A DNA stretch of 64,000 nucleotides from Hofstenia miamia. Its lineage: Eukaryota > Xenacoelomorpha > Acoela. Shown here one piece after another: positions 60,304 through 64,000 of this stretch. The position numbers were made by a program, and so were the translations under genes. The notes under the pieces are model-generated. The model was not told where the DNA came from. It made no database searches and saw only the letters and a program-made list of their open reading frames with translations. The stretch covers positions 434,209 through 498,208 of the forward strand of contig SCFE01000088.1 in assembly GCA_004352715.1 (NCBI GenBank), read 5' to 3'. Each line of letters opens with the position of its first letter. Within the stretch, counting starts at the first letter, position 1.

Positions 60304-60547
60304 NNNNNNNNNNNNNNNNNNNNNNNNNNNNNNNNNNNNNNNNNNNNNNNNNNNNNNNNNNNNNNNNNNNNNNNNNNNNNNNNNNNNNNNNNNNNNNNNN
60401 NNNNNNNNNNNNNNNNNNNNNNNNNNNNNNNNNNNNNNNNNNNNNNNNNNNNNNNNNNNNNNNNNNNNNNNNNNNNNNNNNNNNNNNNNNNNNNNNNNNN
60501 NNNNNNNNNNNNNNNNNNNNNNNNNNNNNNNNNNNNNNNNNNNNNNN
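60304..60547. other. assembly gap, 244 N, at an (AT)n tract
   Basis: Both sides of the gap are (AT)n, so it probably represents a long microsatellite. Confidence 0.97.
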
Positions 60548-61009
60548 ATATATATATATCTTAAACACCAATAATAAATAATAACGCTGACGCCCATGTG
60601 AGTCGATTGGACCCATGAATGAATTATTGAATAAGAATGCATTTAAATAAGTTTACCTATGAATGCAAACATTGATTTATTATTTATCATGATCTCCACG
60701 CCATGTTGTCATGGGAAATTAGGCTCTCCAATATTCTAATGCACAAAGCCACTATGTCCATTTTGAGAATAGCTGATTTTATTTACGTAAGTCGCATAAC
60801 TGCGAGTGAGCACCTCAATTTTATTATAGACAGGGTTTTTGAATACTCGGAATAGTAGAAACTTGAAATCAAATGAAATCACAAACTTTATCTACGCTTT
60901 GATCTGGTAGCAACACGTAGTAGACGTGGATCTTCAATATTTCTCCAATTTACAATATATTTGATATGTGAGAACAGACTCTTTCACTATCTTTCATTTT
61001 TGTAAGAGT

Positions 61010-61830
61010 TGATGAAACCTTTGTTCCAGTCTATGGCCGATGCAATTTTCACCATTACATGCCATCAAGCCTACTTGTAAATATGGGTTAATATTGTGGA
61101 CTCTTTCTGCAAATCGATCCTGAAACCAGTAAAATGCGTGCAATTGGTTTAGGAGAGAAGGTTATGGAGTTGAAAAATAACTTGGATGCTGGTAGATCAG
61201 TTGTTACGAAAATTATTTTCATCATTATCTCTTCTGCAAAAACTAAAAGAAAGAAATCTTGGATTTATTGGAACAATGCGAAAAAATCGTCTGGAAATAT
61301 TTCGATCCCCCTGAATTTTTTGCAAAACCCAGTGAATGTTGCACCCTATTTGGATATAATAAAGAAGCTATTCTCGTTTGCTATTCACCAAAAAAGAACA
61401 AGCAATTATTTCTCATTTCAAGTGAGTACGCACGGGCAACCATTGATGAGAAGGCTCGGAAACCAGAAATTGTTTTGAGCAATAATAATGAAAAAGGGGG
61501 AGTTGATCATTTGTACCAAATGTGCGCGGCATATACATCAAGAAAACGAACGTTACTTTTGCCAAGCTGCATATTTCAACATATGGTAAACGTAAGTGCA
61601 TATAACTGCTTCGCTATATGGTCTCTTATTGATGCTAACCCAAAGATCAAGAGAAGACAGTTCTTGAAAATGCTCAGGGTTGAAAGTTGTGGAGGCCACA
61701 TAAATATTTACATGGAAACTGCCGATGAAGCCAGGCTTTAGATCTAGGTGTCAAACGTGTAAAATCAAAAAGACAGTTCAGCGTTGTAAATCACGTGAGA
61801 AGCCACTTTGCATGAATTGTGCATAATATA
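61010..61830 (+). pseudogene. decayed piggyBac transposase
   Basis: Blocks of the DDE_Tnp_1_7 family appear in order. RVDETFVPVYGR and a HHYMPS segment near 61015-61070 hold the first catalytic Asp. Then come GLGEKVMEL and LDAGRSVVT (about 61150-61205), and FIGTMRKNR-like sequence (about 61265-61290). The long segment RKPEIVLSNNNEKGGVDHLY is followed by CIFQHMVNVSAYNCFAIW (61455-61620), which includes the DxxD-like C-terminal Asp region. After one more frameshift the cysteine-rich C-terminal zinc domain, RCQTCKIKKTVQRCKSR ... CMNCA, ends with a stop at about 61827. Several frameshifts separate the blocks, so it is dead as assembled, but it is well preserved and probably young. Confidence 0.85.
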
Positions 61831-61994
61831 TCGGTCCCCAATGCTAGTTTTCTTGAAGTTAATGCTTTATAAACATTTGCAAGAGTGTAAATATATTCTG
61901 TTCTGTTCAATAAATACGTTAATATTATATGTATAAATGATTTTTTACCATTTTAAAATAGACAATAATTCATACTGAGGAATATATATGAAAT

Positions 61995-62197
61995 TGGGTC
62001 ATTTTGACCCAAATGGGATTGAATGTATGTAAAAATTTAAAATTCGTATACCACATGATAAACAAAGTGAAAGAAATTTACTTATGGTTTATATAAATAT
62101 CATCAAAAGTTAATAAAAGTCATGAAGTTTCAGCGTATTTGCCGCAAAATTAATGACACAGCCTAACTTTTAAAATTCACGTGGGTCAAATCGACCC
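61995..62197. repeat. piggyBac subterminal palindromes
   Basis: tgggtcattttgaccca (61995-62011) and tgggtcaaatcgacccc (62181-62197) are matching short palindromes downstream of the piggyBac stop. GGGTCA/TGACCC palindromes of this kind are common near piggyBac-like ends. The exact terminus was not fixed; a ttaa occurs near 62168. Confidence 0.6.
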
Positions 62198-62274
62198 CAA
62201 TTGGTGTTTACGGGATAAGAAAGGGGGTCCTGGTCCAAAATTTCCACGCTACGTTAATGAATATATATACATAT

Positions 62275-62306
<32 letters not shown>

Positions 62307-62309
62307 ACA

Positions 62310-63150
62310 NNNNNNNNNNNNNNNNNNNNNNNNNNNNNNNNNNNNNNNNNNNNNNNNNNNNNNNNNNNNNNNNNNNNNNNNNNNNNNNNNNNNNNNNNNN
62401 NNNNNNNNNNNNNNNNNNNNNNNNNNNNNNNNNNNNNNNNNNNNNNNNNNNNNNNNNNNNNNNNNNNNNNNNNNNNNNNNNNNNNNNNNNNNNNNNNNNN
62501 NNNNNNNNNNNNNNNNNNNNNNNNNNNNNNNNNNNNNNNNNNNNNNNNNNNNNNNNNNNNNNNNNNNNNNNNNNNNNNNNNNNNNNNNNNNNNNNNNNNN
62601 NNNNNNNNNNNNNNNNNNNNNNNNNNNNNNNNNNNNNNNNNNNNNNNNNNNNNNNNNNNNNNNNNNNNNNNNNNNNNNNNNNNNNNNNNNNNNNNNNNNN
62701 NNNNNNNNNNNNNNNNNNNNNNNNNNNNNNNNNNNNNNNNNNNNNNNNNNNNNNNNNNNNNNNNNNNNNNNNNNNNNNNNNNNNNNNNNNNNNNNNNNNN
62801 NNNNNNNNNNNNNNNNNNNNNNNNNNNNNNNNNNNNNNNNNNNNNNNNNNNNNNNNNNNNNNNNNNNNNNNNNNNNNNNNNNNNNNNNNNNNNNNNNNNN
62901 NNNNNNNNNNNNNNNNNNNNNNNNNNNNNNNNNNNNNNNNNNNNNNNNNNNNNNNNNNNNNNNNNNNNNNNNNNNNNNNNNNNNNNNNNNNNNNNNNNNN
63001 NNNNNNNNNNNNNNNNNNNNNNNNNNNNNNNNNNNNNNNNNNNNNNNNNNNNNNNNNNNNNNNNNNNNNNNNNNNNNNNNNNNNNNNNNNNNNNNNNNNN
63101 NNNNNNNNNNNNNNNNNNNNNNNNNNNNNNNNNNNNNNNNNNNNNNNNNN
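62310..63150. other. assembly gap, 841 N, at an (AT)n tract
   Basis: Both flanks are (AT)n microsatellite sequence. Confidence 0.98.
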
Positions 63151-63162
63151 TATATATATATA

Positions 63163-63950
63163 TGCATTTATATATAAATAATCATTTAAAATATAGTGAG
63201 GTTTGATTAACCACTATCATTCAACAAACTATTGTGCATCGAATATAACAAACGTTCGATATAACGATCAAATTTGCCCTTACCTTGAAACTCTTTTTAT
63301 CCGAATTATACTATGTATGTATGTATGTGTAAGCGTCAAATTAGCTTACGTGTTATTGTAACACATGGCAATGTATACCATATTCATTTTTTAATGTAGA
63401 AACACTTAGGTTTCAATATTTGCTTACTAAGATTATATTAGGAAGCTTAGACTAGGTATTGTTTAACCATTCACTTCATTTTGGTGTATTTGACTGTGAC
63501 GCATGTACAAATAATTATACGTATCACTTCAATGATTTAGAGTCACAAAATTGGCTCAAGTTACATAGAATTGCTCGTAAACACGAGCTTTCATCTAGGA
63601 TGCCTTTTAACTTCTTTATGCTGCCCAAATAATTCTTTGTGTAGATTTCATTATTTGCTTGTATAGTTTGTTTGTTCATTTCATTTTAACATAATCTTCC
63701 GTTTTCAGTTTAAATATTTCTTCCGCCAATGGGGTTATATTCTGACTCGATTCTTGTATGTTTTACAAGTCGGCATTTAACTTTTGCATTCAAATAATGT
63801 TTAGATACAAATACAATAGTGTTGGCTATAATTACGATTGGGGTTGTAAGTTATGCTAAATTAATGTCTAAACCACATAAAATTCTTTTTGCTAGTGTTT
63901 AATTTGAGGTCAATTCGATTCGTTTCAGGAGATTAAGTTACAAAACACAC

Positions 63951-63984
<34 letters not shown>
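63163..63984. other. AT-rich sequence to the window end
   Basis: No gene was recognised. Contains a (TATG)n tract at about 63311-63330 and an (AT)n tract at 63955-63984, which runs into the terminal N stretch (63985-64000). Confidence 0.6.
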
Positions 63985-64000
63985 NNNNNNNNNNNNNNNN

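Overview
The window is a piece of an AT-rich metazoan (invertebrate) nuclear genome assembly. Evidence: multi-exon genes with GT-AG introns of 1-7 kb, an alpha-catenin gene (an animal adhesion protein), many (AT)n microsatellites, and remnants of several eukaryotic transposon classes. I could not fix the phylum from sequence alone. No rRNA, tRNA or CRISPR array was seen.

Layout. 0.35-4.8 kb, minus strand: the last two coding exons of a DNAJA-type (type I Hsp40) co-chaperone. 4.8-9.3 kb: repeat-rich, with a decayed non-LTR reverse transcriptase fragment and a 68-bp (AT)n tract. 9.4-20.2 kb, minus strand: five coding exons of alpha-catenin, encoding the N-terminal two thirds. 20.2-25.7 kb: upstream sequence, with a candidate 5' noncoding exon. 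25.8-31.3 kb, plus strand: non-LTR retrotransposon fragments around a small intronless gene for a secreted PLAT-domain protein. 31.3-34.4 kb: two 1000-N gaps flanking a second, partial copy of that PLAT locus. 34.4-41.0 kb: a Penelope-like GIY-YIG fragment, a BED-like finger, and a THAP/P-element transposase relic. 41.5-45.5 kb: a ZMYM1-like hAT transposon region that the assembly appears to have scrambled. 46.5-55.7 kb, plus strand: the three C-terminal coding exons of alpha-catenin. 56.6-59.8 kb, plus strand: an unrecognised four-exon gene of about 186 residues, with one exon duplicated in the assembly. 61.0-62.2 kb: a decayed piggyBac element. The rest is AT-rich sequence and gaps.

The main observation is that alpha-catenin is split between strands. 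Exons 1-5 are on minus (20.2 to 9.4 kb) and exons 6-8 on plus (46.5 to 55.7 kb). Exon 5 ends and exon 6 begins in phase 0, and the joined product matches the family across the junction. In the same 4.8-9.4 kb interval where alpha-catenin breaks, the DNAJA gene also loses its 5' exons, so a wrongly oriented assembly segment (or a real inversion) with one breakpoint there is the simplest explanation. Independent signs of assembly trouble are four isolated single-N joins next to duplicated or chimeric sequence, two gaps whose flanks repeat each other, and an hAT target-site duplication whose two halves lie on different element copies. The genes do not form a pathway: DNAJA is a cytosolic chaperone partner, alpha-catenin links cadherin junctions to actin, and the PLAT protein is predicted to be secreted.
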